Below are positions 11,234 through 21,189 of a stretch of 64,000 nt of DNA, one piece after another. This DNA comes from Fomitopsis serialis. Lineage: Eukaryota; Basidiomycota; Agaricomycetes; Polyporales; Fomitopsidaceae. The stretch is from contig NW_025955139.1 of NCBI RefSeq assembly GCF_022376445.1, forward strand, positions 1-64,000, written 5' to 3'. Under the pieces are notes generated by a model, which worked only from the letters and a program-made list of their open reading frames with translations, was not told the DNA's origin and ran no database searches. The position numbers and the translations under genes are program-made. Within the stretch, counting starts at the first letter, position 1, and each line of letters begins with the position of its first letter.

Positions 11234-12210
11234 CTACGCCATGGCTTCAGGAGGGGCACACGCCGGGTGCCTCTGGCGATGTCTGCGCAGAGACCCCGGC
11301 CGCGTAAACACCTCCGTGCATTGCTCGCACGGCACCTTGCGCATGACATGGGTGTGTCGCTCGTATACGTGCCTCCAGAAGTTGGTCACCTCGAGGCTGC
11401 ATCCGTCCCACTCGCAGCATATCTTGACTTTGTCCTTGTCCACGAAGGACCGCGCGTTCTTGAGGTGGGTCTGCTTAATGTGCGCCTTGATCGCGAGTTT
11501 CGTGAGCTGAATACGGGCGCCGCACCCATCCCACATGCACGTCATGTGCGTCACCTCGTCGGTTGCGGGCGTGGGCTGTGATGCATGACGCTTTCCCTCC
11601 CATGTCAGCACGCGCAACCACAGTTGCGTATAAGGCAGCCATACCGATGAAGATTCCTGGGCGTTGTCGGACAACGAGTACGTTTCGGCCACGTCAGGTT
11701 GATGAGGCACCGGAATAGCGGCTTGACCGTCGAACATGTTGACATTATGCATAGACTCGACTCGGGGCGGTTCTGGGGCCGACGTGTCCGTGATGATGCC
11801 TTGCACGCCCTGGAGGTGATATTCTGCTCAGGCGTGGTACGCGGATGATAGATGACATGTACTCACATATAACTCCAGTACATCCTAGAATAACAGCAAG
11901 ATCATGGTCAGGACATGGACGTTATCTGCGAAGGATGGATTCTCACTGCGTCATATACGTTGTATATATGCCCGCTGTCAGCGATGCTCATGTTGAAGGC
12001 ATACGGTGGATACACGGCGGCTTCCGTGGAGGATCCTAGACCGAATGCCTGTGGCTGATCAAGCAGAGACTCGTCAACATGACTTGGGTTCACTTCGTCG
12101 ACTGGCAAGTCGCCGGACACGTCTAGGGCGGGGAGCCTGAGGCAACAATCGACGAATGAGCTCGCGATTGCATGGCACGGATGCTCGACGTACCTGAAGT
12201 TCATTGGCAT
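11234..12210 (-). CDS. Three-finger C2H2 zinc-finger protein (family member 1)
   Basis: Five exons join in frame to 243 aa: 12210-12194, 12136-11947, 11884-11867, 11809-11645 and 11575-11234. The N-terminal half is acidic and has no recognised domain. The last exon encodes three fingers. Two begin C-x-W-D-G-C (CMWDGC with H-x4-H, then CEWDGC with H-x4-H) and the third is a classical C-x2-C-x12-H-x3-H finger ending SLRRHRQRH. This suggests a nuclear DNA-binding protein; target and role are unknown. A signature 18-nt third exon (DVLELY) is shared with the mirror copy and with the gene at 49 kb. The gene is transcribed outward from the palindrome centre. Confidence 0.8.
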
Positions 12211-12226
12211 ATGGTCCCGAAGCAAT

Positions 12227-12424
12227 TCACAGGTAGTTATGTGCAACGGTCCGCGACTGCTGATGTGGTACCGTGCGGGACTGGGGTTGGTGAATCAACA
12301 TGACATAGGACTGGTCGATGATTATAAGGGAGTCACCGGCCAGACGGGATTCCACCCAATCCTCATGTAGCACCACGTCCAGGCGATAGTAACCTGGAGT
12401 GCATGGTAGGCGCTGCATGCGCAT
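12227..12424 (-). CDS. Small conserved open frame in the left palindrome arm, upstream of the zinc-finger gene
   Basis: The frame encodes 65 aa beginning MRMQRLPCTPGYYRLDVVL and stays open upstream to a possible splice acceptor (CAG before VSIPFDHTIGG). The mirror copy differs by one residue. It ends just before the zinc-finger start codon, so it may be the last exon of a separate small gene or a leader exon of the same locus. No family is recognised. Conservation may simply reflect the recent age of the duplication. Confidence 0.25.
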   Translation of the reverse strand: MRMQRLPCTPGYYRLDVVLHEDWVESRLAGDSLIIIDQSYVMLIHQPQSRTVPHQQSRTVAHNYL

Positions 12425-12747
12425 GTCTTGAGAAACACCGCCGATAGTGTGGTCAAATGGAATACTGACCTGAACTCGGATTTGACTTACGATCCCGTCC
12501 TTATGTCATATTAAAGTTATGTAATGGGTGCCGGCATTCTCGCATATGTCAACCAGTCACGTCCACCTATAACTGAACCTTACTTCGATACTAGTAGTAC
12601 GGCACAATAGAAAGCGAGATCAACAAGAAGCATACATTGCGAGGACGCATCCGCGGCGTCTACTAGTAGTACGGCACAATAGAAAGCGAGATCAACAAGA
12701 AGCATACATTGCGAGGACGCATCCGTGGCGTCGGGCACTTACCACTT

Positions 12748-13051
12748 TGTTCGCGGTGCTTGTTACCTTGCGACTGCAAGGTCTCTTCGGGGGTCTGAAT
12801 TCGTCGTGAGAAATTTCCGCTTTTGTTGGCCTTGTTTGTCCCACCTCCAAATCCGGCCAGACGGGGCTTAGCTGTCGCCCTCCGCATACCGAACTCAACC
12901 TACTGCGCCATGTGCATGAGCCTTCGCTGTGCATCGTTCTCGTCGACATCGCGCGCGTAACTGTTCAAAATGTTCGTCCTCCTGTAGTAGGTACTCGTCT
13001 GAGCACCTTTGGATCGGCCTTCAAATTGCCTCGAAGCTTGACGAGCCCGGG
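12748..13051. other. Central spacer of the inverted duplication
   Basis: About 304 bp of single-copy sequence separate the two arms. No gene or terminal repeat is visible. It presumably contains, or lies next to, the promoters of the two outward-facing transcription units. Confidence 0.6.
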
Positions 13052-13374
13052 AAGTGGTAAGTGCCCGACGCCACGGATGCGTCCTCGCAATGTATGCTTC
13101 TTGTTGATCTCGCTTTCTATTGTGCCGTACTACTAGTAGACGCCGCGGATGCGTCCTCGCAATGTATGCTTCTTGTTGATCTCGCTTTCTATTGTGCCGT
13201 ACTACTAGTATCGAAGTAAGGTTCAGTTATAGGTGGACGTGACTGGTTGACATATGCGAGAATGCCGGCACCCATTACATAACTTTAATATGACATAAGG
13301 ACGGGATCGTAAGTCAAATCCGAGTTCAGGTCAGTATTCCATTTGACCACACTATCGGCGGTGTTTCTCAAGAC

Positions 13375-13572
13375 ATGCGCATGCAGCGCCTACCATGCAC
13401 TCCAGGTTACTATCGCCTGGACGTGGTGCTACATGAGGATTGGGTGGAATCCCGTCTGGCCGGTGACTCCCTTATAATCATCGACCAGTCCTATGTCATG
13501 TTGATTCACCAACCCCAGTCCCACACGGTACCACATCAGCAGTCGCGGACCGTTGCACATAACTACCTGTGA
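13375..13572 (+). CDS. Small conserved open frame in the right palindrome arm
   Basis: This is the mirror copy of the frame at 12227-12424 (65 aa, one residue different). It is open upstream to about 13330 (VSIPFDHTIGGVSQD). It is either a separate small gene or an upstream exon of the neighbouring zinc-finger gene. Function unknown. Confidence 0.25.
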   Translation: MRMQRLPCTPGYYRLDVVLHEDWVESRLAGDSLIIIDQSYVMLIHQPQSHTVPHQQSRTVAHNYL

Positions 13573-13588
13573 ATTGCTTCGGGACCAT

Positions 13589-14583
13589 ATGCCAATGAAC
13601 TTCAGGTACGTCGAGCATCCGTGCCATGCAATCGCGAGCTCATTCGTCGATTGTTGCCTCAGGCTCCCCGCCCTAGACGTGTCCGGCGACTTGCCAGTCG
13701 ACGAAGTGAACCCAAGTCATGTTTACGAGTCCCTCAGGTTTGATCAGCCACAGGCGTTCGGTCTAGGATCCTCCACGGAAGCCGCCGTGTATCCACCGTA
13801 TGTCTTCAACATGAGCATCGCTGACGGCGGGCATATATACAACGTATACGACACAGTGAGAATCCATCCTTCGCAGATAACGTCTATGTCCTGACCATTG
13901 ATCTTGCCGTATTCATAGGATGTACTGGAGTTATATGTGAGTACATGTCATCTATCATCCGCGTACCACGCCTGAGCAGAATATCACCTCCAGGGCGTGC
14001 AAGGCATCATCACGGACACGTCGGCCCCAGAACCGCCCCGAGTCGAGTCTATGCATAATGTCAACATGTCCGGTCCAGCCGCTATTTCACTGCCGCATCA
14101 GCCTGACACAGCGCAAGTGGCCGAGACGCACCCTTTGCCCGACAACACCCAGGAATTTCCATCGGTATGGCTGCCTTATAGCTACCCGTGGTTGCGCGTG
14201 CTGACATGAAGGGAAAGGGTCACGTATCACTGGCAGAGCCCGAGCCCGCAACCGACGATGCGACACACATGACGTGCATGTGGGATGGGTGCGGCGCCCG
14301 TATTCGGCTCACGAAACTCGCGATCAAGGCGCACATTAGGCAGACCCACCTCAAGAACGCGCGGTCCTTCGTGGACAAGGACAAAGTCAAGATATGCTGC
14401 GAGTGGGACGGATGCAGCCTCGAGGTGACCAACTTTTGGAGGCACGTATACGAGCGACACACCCATGTTGGCACGCGCAAGGTGCCGTGCGAGCAATGCA
14501 CGGAGGTGTTTACGCGGCCGGGGTCTCTGCGCAGACATCGCCAGAGGTACCCGGCGTGTGCCCACCCTGAAGCCACGGCGTAG
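13589..14583 (+). CDS. Three-finger C2H2 zinc-finger protein (family member 2)
   Basis: Five exons mirror the left-arm gene: 13589-13605, 13663-13855, 13919-13936, 13994-14164 and 14239-14583, giving 247 aa in frame. The fingers are CMWDGC...H-x4-H, CEWDGC...H-x4-H and CEQC...SLRRHRQRY. In the third finger the last zinc-binding histidine of the left copy is tyrosine, with a cysteine two residues on. The fourth intron has changed: the copy needs an acceptor two bases past the obvious CAG (ending CAGAG) to stay in frame, so splicing here may be impaired. The 3' end converges on the PCNA gene. Confidence 0.72.
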
Positions 14584-15061
14584 ATGTGAGTGCCTGAGTA
14601 TCAACCTGTCGTTGACGGAGAACTCACTGGGTCGCACTAGCGTGCGCACTATGATCGACGTGTTCATCCTAGAAACACAGGTTACTCCTTGGAGATTTCT
14701 TGCCTTTGTAATTGTATCCCGTTGTCGATTGCTTCCGATCCGCTTTGTACTTGCTTTGTATACGTTTTCTATGTCGCGATCCCTAACCAGAGGAAACGAC
14801 GGATGTTTTGAGTCTGTGTAAAACAGAACCTTGTGTTATTCGTCGCATTTAGTTCCCTCTCGAGTGCCTGCCTCCGAGTGTAATGGTACTAAACGCCGAG
14901 GAGGTCCGGGAGTGACTAATGCACGACTCTCCGATGTTCTTGTTGTTCAATGACATCGTCGAGGTAGGACGAAGGACGTGAGTAGAAATCAATACACAGC
15001 AGATACAATTAGCTACGACCAGATACGACACAAACAGACGACATAGACATAGACAGTCGGC

Positions 15062-16453
15062 TCAGTCATCACCGATTTTGGGTGCTAGATAGTAGCGAAT
15101 GTGGCCTTGGCCGAACTCGTACGAGACCTACAAAGATGGAGCCCGCGTAAGTCAACTGTCAACCAGTCAGATCACCATGAACGCACCAATAAAGGGACCT
15201 CGTTGCTCATCATGAGCTGGACGACGTTCGACAGCGAGCCGCTCTTCGAGAAGTTGACGAGGTACTTCAAGCTGAACGTCAGGTTGACGTGTGCGTTCAT
15301 CTCGACCTTGACACCCTCGGGCAGCTCGTCGTCGTCGTCTTTCTTCGCCTTCTTCGAGGGCTTGGAGCTCTGCGGGACTGCGTCAGGACGCGTGTATACC
15401 CAGCTGCTCCGAGTGTACGTACCTTCGCAGGCGCCTTCTTGCGCTTTTTACTTGAAGACTCCTCCTCTTCCTCTTCCTCCTCATCGTCCTCGCCCTTCGG
15501 CTTGAACTCTTGTTCGTCCTCCTCTTCACCTTCGCCTTCACCTTCGCCTTCCCCGTTCATCTCCACATCCTCGCCATCTTCTTTCTTGACCTTCTCTTTC
15601 TTGATCTTCTTCTTCTTCGGCTTGTCTTCGTCCTCGTCCCCGTCCTCTTCCTCAGGTTCGTCCTCCTCCTCTGGTTCATCTTCTTTCTTCGACGACGACC
15701 CGCCCTTGCGCGTGCTCGCCTGCGTATCGCGGAGGAGGATGTTCCCGTTCGCAGCCTCGCCGTCGCTGATGAAGCGCACGCCCTCCTTCGAGACCTCGAT
15801 CCTGACAGATTCCCCGAGCTGCGAGAGGTCACGCACGATGCGGGCGAACTCGTTCGCGGGCATTGTTACGCGTGCGTCGTAGTCCGTGTCGGGGATGTTC
15901 AACGTGTCCGCGTCGATGTCCATCAGCTTCATCTCGTACTCCGCGATCCGGTCCGTGTCTGGCCACGCATGAGTCAGCAGGGCGCGCACAGAGAGGAAGG
16001 GAGGGACGCGACGACTCACTTCGTGCCTCGTATGTGAGGCTGAGTACGTCCGCGTCGTCGTTCGCCTTGAGAATGCACACGTCGTCGTCCTTCGCGCACT
16101 TAAGTACCTTCGTGAACGACGCGAGGTTCACGCCGAGCGGAATGGGGCGGTCGCATCTGTACCGCTTGAAGCCTGACGCCTTCAAGCTGACCGCGACGAG
16201 CGCGACGTGTGAGTTGTCCATCGCTTGCAGGTTCTGCGCGACGCGCGACGATCTTTAGAGTCAGCGCGTAGCACGCGCGAGAGACGCGTAGTACGTACCA
16301 GGCCCTCCTCATTGCACTCAAAGTTGGCGTCGGTGACAAGCTCTTTGATGGCTGCAGGTCACGGTGAGCGATAGGAAAGAGGCTACACGGGACGAGCGCA
16401 CCATCGAGCAGACGCTTGAGAATGGCGGCTTCATTGAGACGCGCTTCGAGCAT
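15062..16453 (-). CDS. PCNA: Proliferating cell nuclear antigen (PCNA) with a long charged insertion
   Basis: Six exons join in frame to 367 aa: 16453-16402, 16351-16299, 16233-16020, 15958-15423, 15369-15187 and 15127-15062. The start MLEARLNEAAILKRLLDAIK, the block YRCDRPIPLGVNLASFTKVL, the interdomain region EYEMKLMDID, MPANEFARIVRDLS and the C-terminal GHIRYYLAPKIGDD are typical of the eukaryotic sliding clamp that encircles DNA and tethers polymerases. PCNA is normally about 260 aa. The extra length is one insertion of roughly 115 residues (about 187-303) between ANGNILLRDTQ and VKVEMNAHVNL. It is made of alternating Glu/Asp runs and Lys clusters (KKKKIKKEKVKK, EEEEEEE), in the flexible loop corresponding to human residues near 184-195. 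The insertion spans the exon 4/5 junction. Confidence 0.95.
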
Positions 16454-16508
16454 GGTGGATGGTGAGGAGATGGGACGCGGGGAGAGAGAGATGGAGGCAG
16501 AGAGACAG

Positions 16509-16608
16509 ACGCGTCGAACGCGTCCGATTGTTGTGACCTAAATAACGAACGCGCCTGTCACGCGGAATCACGTGCTGTCACCCAGCGGCCACAAACGCGT
16601 GGACGCGT
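16509..16608. promoter_or_regulatory. Cluster of four ACGCGT (MCB) boxes upstream of PCNA
   Basis: ACGCGT occurs at 16509-16514, 16518-16523, 16595-16600 and 16603-16608, within 156 bp upstream of the PCNA start. In yeasts this is the Mlu I cell-cycle box bound by MBF, which drives G1/S expression of replication genes. The palindromic sites are paired, with 3-bp and 2-bp gaps. Role inferred from motif and position. Confidence 0.65.
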
Positions 16609-16639
16609 TCTGGGCGGACAACTTAGGTACGCCAGACCG

Positions 16640-18880
16640 CGTTCTTTGCAAACCGGGGTGAGACTGTTATACTGCTTAGGAACGGAAACTTCGCAGACGA
16701 TATCTTAGCTACCAGCTGGTCTGCACGTCCACAAAACGCAGGTTTAAATCCATAAAATCTTATCTGCAGTTTAAGGTACGGCAAACAACCCATCATCAAG
16801 TCAAGGAAAGCACCATCCTTACCGATCTGCCTCCCAGCCACGTCCCCTATTGATTTTTCTTCCCAAACAGCTTCGCAAATAACCCCTTCGGCCCACCCTG
16901 TTGCTTCTTATACGTTGCGGCATTAGCGTCGGTCGCCTTCTTGATCGCCTTGCTCATCTTGCTGTTCTGCCTGTTCCAATTGCGCCACGCCCCCTCGTGC
17001 TCTTCATGCGTCTTGTAGTGCTCGCGCTGCGGCTGGTCGAGCCCCGCGGTATGGGCGTCGGTCGCCTTCTTGATCGACTTCGCCATTTTGCTGCTCCGCC
17101 TGCTCCACTGGAGCCATGCCTTCTTCCACTCTTCGTGCGTCTTGTAGTGCTCGCGCTGGGGCTGGTCCAATTCGTTTCGCGCGACGAGCGCGGCCGAGAG
17201 GTATCCACGACGGAGGAGGTCGACGATGTCGACGTTCCCGCGCGCGGACAGGGAGAGGTGGGCGTCGCTTCCGGCTACGAGGTGGTCGAGGAGCTGGAGA
17301 TCGCGCGCGTACAAGGAAACGTCGGCGTCGCTGCGGGACCTGGAGTGCGAGTGTTGTGGTCAGTCGTAGATCGAGGATGAGGACATGCGGACGACGTACG
17401 CGAGCATGTAGTCATCAACTGGACGCGCTACCGCGACGGAAGCAGCCGCGACGAGGACGGCGAGAGGGAGAAAGCTTGAGAAACGCATACCGAACGAGTA
17501 CGATGCGGGTTGGAGAAAGGTCGCTGGTGGTGCAGGGGAGGAATGAGTGGTCGTGAGAAGATGATAGGCGTTCAGCTATACGTGAAGGAATCAAGCAAGG
17601 CTGATGATCGCCAGTGGGTAAGGACTATGGTCAGCGTGAGTGCATCGCGGGGTACGTACCAACCAGTGCACTCGCTGTCGGCCAGCTTCGAAGCAGATAG
17701 GAACGCTGAGGCCTGAGGGACCATCGTGGGGTGTCTGCGTTTATATACTCTTCGCCAGGGATATTGATGCGCACGTTGCGCTGACACGCTCTCCGACTGC
17801 CCAGAACAACCACTACTGTAAGCGCTGTCCCAAAGGTTACGGATCAGTGGCATCACTGTAGGACAGGGCAAGATCTGTCATTGCAAGGCGCTAACAAGCT
17901 CACTACATATGGCAGCTAAAGTAGCAGCTGCACTGTTGTGTGAGTCTTCGCGGAAAAGGGAGCCAACCTCGCGCCTGCGTGGCTCCCAGCTCCCCAGACT
18001 CGAGGGACGGTACTTTTCAACCTCTCCAGGAGCAATGCATGCTTTGTGGCTGCGCAAATTTGAGCCAATGCAGTGCTTGCCGGACAATAGGTCGTTTGAC
18101 GGGTCATGCACAAGCTATGCTTCCAAGTTCAACCCGAATGAATCCAAGAAGATCCAAGACTCTTCTTGGTCGCAAATGCCGAGGTCGCATGATCCCGACT
18201 CACCATAACGAGCTACATTCGGAGACGGTCAACCACAACGCAACGCTCTGACGGCTGCTACTATCCGCATTCACTAGCGCATAGCACACCCGGTCATCAC
18301 ACCGTACGTGCATCCCGAACTTTGCCAACCAAGCTCCGGGACGTCGACAGTCCCACTGGCATCGATCTCCACTCCGAGTCGAGGCGTTGCTCGTGGGGAG
18401 CGCCTCTGGATGGCCTGCGGCGAGCCAAAAGGTAAGGCGTTTTGAAAGAGCGACTAGGGACAGTCCATGACACGGCGTGCAAATGGGTCGAGTGGAATGT
18501 GAGGAGCAGTTGGCATCGACAGAGGAGGAACAGAGTTCGAGCGGCGGCAGTGCGCGAGATCTGATCGTGATCGACGCCACCGCGACCCAGCCACCCGTAC
18601 ACGACCGTGCCACTAACGGCTCTCCCCTCGGCCGCCAAAGATTCAGCGGTCGTGGTGTGGTCTGCCTAAGGGCGACTACCTTGCACCGATCCACTGTATT
18701 TCGTGACTCGCGTATAGCCGCACATTCGCGAACTCTTGTTTGCCAGTCGGCCACTACTGTTTTACCATCATGCGGTAGGTCATCAACTCAAACCACCCCT
18801 TCGTCGCCCGATGAGTCCCCGCAAACATCAACGGCGCTGCGACGGCTGGATTTCCGAGGCGATCGGGACAGAAAATAGTT
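16640..18880. repeat. First unit (A) of a diverged tandem segmental duplication
   Basis: Several blocks match the second unit (20235-24250) in the same order: 3' flank, secreted-protein gene, a promoter block near 17571-17680 (matching 21259-21385), a block at 17878-18060 and another at 18415-18600 (matching 24028-24230). Unit A lacks the 451-aa gene of unit B, replaced here by only about 100 bp. Confidence 0.75.
16847..17488 (-). CDS. Small secreted protein with two internal repeats (paralogue A)
   Basis: Two exons (17488-17400 and 17339-16847) join in frame to 193 aa. The N-terminus is a signal peptide (MRFSSFLPLAVLVAAASVAVA) with predicted cleavage around residue 21. The mature part has a charged region and then two tandem repeats of about 37 residues built on QPQREHYKTHEE...KKATDAH. 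It ends in a Lys/Gly-rich tail, GLFAKLFGKKNQ. The paralogue at 20549 has the same length and exon structure. No domain family is recognised. A secreted or wall-associated protein is the most that can be inferred. Confidence 0.8.
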
Positions 18881-19611
18881 GTGAGCCTCGCAGCCAAGTT
18901 TCTCATTTCAGGTTCTCCGTCGTTTGCAGCACGAAGCCGCGAGTCGTGGCAGGTACGTCCTCCTCGGTGTCTGAAATCTCTCGAAGTCCATTGGGATAAC
19001 ACCTGCGACTGTATTTTGTTAGCTTCATGCGCTCTGCGGGACCATGCTCAACCAGAAACGTATAGAGGACGCAGTTGGGGTTCAGACATCCCAACGGCAT
19101 GTTAGTCAACTTGAAGTCCACATCCTGAGCAGTACATAATCGGAGGAATTGTTGTCTGCGGCCGAATGTTCAATGCACCCGGATCATGACAATACCCGGA
19201 GAAAGCGTCTCAAGCCGACTGCGTCCACGGACATGAGAATATGACAGCCGCCATGCGATCCGGGTTCATCGACACTAGTACGAAGCGTTTTCGGGCCCCT
19301 AAAATTGACGGGAAAGGGGTGAGTGCCACTCTACGCATCCGAACAAACAAGATATACTCATGGAGAATGAGCAGAGGGGTGAGCCCGACTTCTGTGACTC
19401 GCAAACCGAAGCTGAGTCATAAGCACGGGACTACACTACGTGCCATGTCGAGACTCACGCTGCTTTTGATATCTGACGTCTCTGCTTTCGAAATTCGCGG
19501 CTAGGAACGAAGGGCGACTAGCACCCGCGCAAAGCGACGGCGAGTTTTCGGGCAAAGCCTTTGAATACGGGCTGAGCGTACGTTCGACCTCCGGGAGCCG
19601 TCCGCATGTCC
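17489..19611. other. Intergenic remainder of unit A and unique sequence
   Basis: This stretch contains the promoter side of the secreted-protein gene, then sequence matching the flanks of unit B but without its orphan gene. From about 18880 there is unique sequence with no recognised gene. Confidence 0.4.
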
Positions 19612-20070
19612 GTTTCTGACGTACAAGACGATATCGCTGACCAGCTCGCAGTCGCGATACTCTACGTCGAGCAGGATCTATCAGCGACCTGTGACAAAGG
19701 CCGCCTTCGACCGCTGGTGGGGGAAGTATGCTGGCAGCAACTCCTACACTGCGCGAACACTCGACTCCCGCCGCTTGACGTCTGCGTGAGCGTCGAAAGA
19801 GATACGTACTCCCCAGCATGATGCCGTCGATCACCGAGCACTCACATCCCAGACCTCCAGTGACGGGGCAAAATGCGCCAACACCAACCTCCCGACGACG
19901 CAGGTATCCAACCGCGACGTCAAGCACCATCTCTACAACCAGATGGGGATGTACGACCCGGGCTCGAAGGAGATCCTGGACAAGAGCATCTTGAAGTTGG
20001 GCGGGCGGCTGCGTAATATTGACGACTGTGTACAGAGAAGACTGGCAACGCACTCGGGCTTGCCGGCTGT
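19612..20070 (+). pseudogene. 3' fragment of an NmrA-like gene
   Basis: Fragments align with the 3' half of the NmrA-like gene at 27059. They include the region encoding LYVEQDLSA, a CANTRLPPLDVC segment, and a nucleotide stretch corresponding to NEMGMYGAQEI...LKLGVRL. Frame changes and stops break it, and no 5' half is present. It lies between the two units of the tandem duplication. Confidence 0.6.
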
Positions 20071-20548
20071 ACGATGGGAGGTATCTTGTCAGCGAGAACG
20101 CGCGCAGAGTGTGTAGGTGCGTAGTCGCTACAATTACATCGCATTTTGGTTTACTCATAGACGTCCGTACTCTCTGAGAACCGCAGTGAGTCGCTGGGCC
20201 ATGCGGGTGCTTTGGATGGAACCTTTCCCATCTATTAGCTGGTCTGCACGTCGCGCCGACATTCTGTATACGGGGTGAATTGAACGGAGTTAGGATGCCT
20301 CTCGAGAAGGGCACACTTCATCGAGACACCGCGCACGACTGCCATCGCAGCATGTCTGGACACACCAAGTACTCGGAGTCCAGGTTTCGACCAGCACGTA
20401 CGTACGTCACGTTTCAGCACAGGCTCCGACGTTCGGACGATATCCTTGTATGAAGTCTCATCTGCAGTCGCCAGTGAGGTACAGCAAACAGCCCACCAAG
20501 TCGAGGAAGGCGAACCCCCCGGCCGATCCCGCCTCTCAGCTACGTCCC

Positions 20549-21189
20549 CTACTGCTTCTTCCCAAAGATCTTCCCTATGATCCCAGGCTTCGACCCGCCG
20601 CTCTGTTGCTGGTACTTCTTGGCATTCGCGTCGGTCGCCTTCTTGTACGACTTGTCGAACTTCCTGTTCTGCGCGTTCCACTTGAGGAACGCCTTCTCGT
20701 ACTCCGCGTGCGTCGCGTAGTGCTCGCGCTGCGGCTGGGCGAGCGGCGTGGTGTGCGCGGCGGTCGCCTTCTTGATGGACTTCTGCATCTTGCGGTTCCG
20801 GCGGTTCCACTGGATGAACGCCTTCTCGTACTCCTCGTGCGTCCGGTAGTGCTCGCGCTGCGGCTGGTCGAACTCGTTCCGCGCGACGAGCTCGGGCGCG
20901 AGGTACTCCCGGCGGAGGAGGTCGACGATGTCGAGGGTGTCGCGCGCGGAGAGGGAGAGGTCGGCGTCGCTCCGGGCTACGAGGTAGTCGAGGAGCTGGA
21001 GGTCGCGCGCGGACAAGGACATGTCAGCGTCGCTGCGGGACCTAGAGGAGGGGTGATATGGTCAGTCGTGGATCGAGGTGAGGACATATGGGCGACGTAC
21101 TCGAGCATGTATTCATCAACTGGATGTGCTACCGCAACAGAAGCGGCCGCGGCGAGGACGGCAAGAGGGAGGAAGCTTGAGAAACGCAT
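20549..21189 (-). CDS. Small secreted protein with two internal repeats (paralogue B)
   Basis: Two exons (21189-21101 and 21041-20549) join in frame to 193 aa, the same length as paralogue A. The signal peptide MRFSSFLPLAVLAAAASVAVA is followed by HPVDEYMLE. The repeats read QPQREHYRTHEEYEKAF...KKATAAH and QPQREHYATHAEYEKAF...KKATDAN, and the tail is GIIGKIFGKKQ. The two repeats are more alike here than in copy A, whose second repeat has lost some aromatic positions. Function is unknown; secretion is inferred from the N-terminus. Confidence 0.82.

Larger units (their letters stand above)
11045..12747. repeat. Left arm of a large inverted duplication
   Basis: The reverse complement of this arm matches 13052 to about 14760 with scattered substitutions and small indels. 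Similarity is very high near the centre (12590-12747) and weaker at the outer end. The inner edge contains a directly repeated ~73-bp unit (12588-12660 and 12661-12733) that is mirrored in the other arm. Each arm carries one complete zinc-finger gene. Confidence 0.9.
13052..14760. repeat. Right arm of the large inverted duplication
   Basis: Mirror of 11045-12747, including the doubled ~73-bp unit next to the spacer (about 13067-13211). The outer boundary fades out between 14700 and 14780 rather than ending sharply. Confidence 0.9.
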
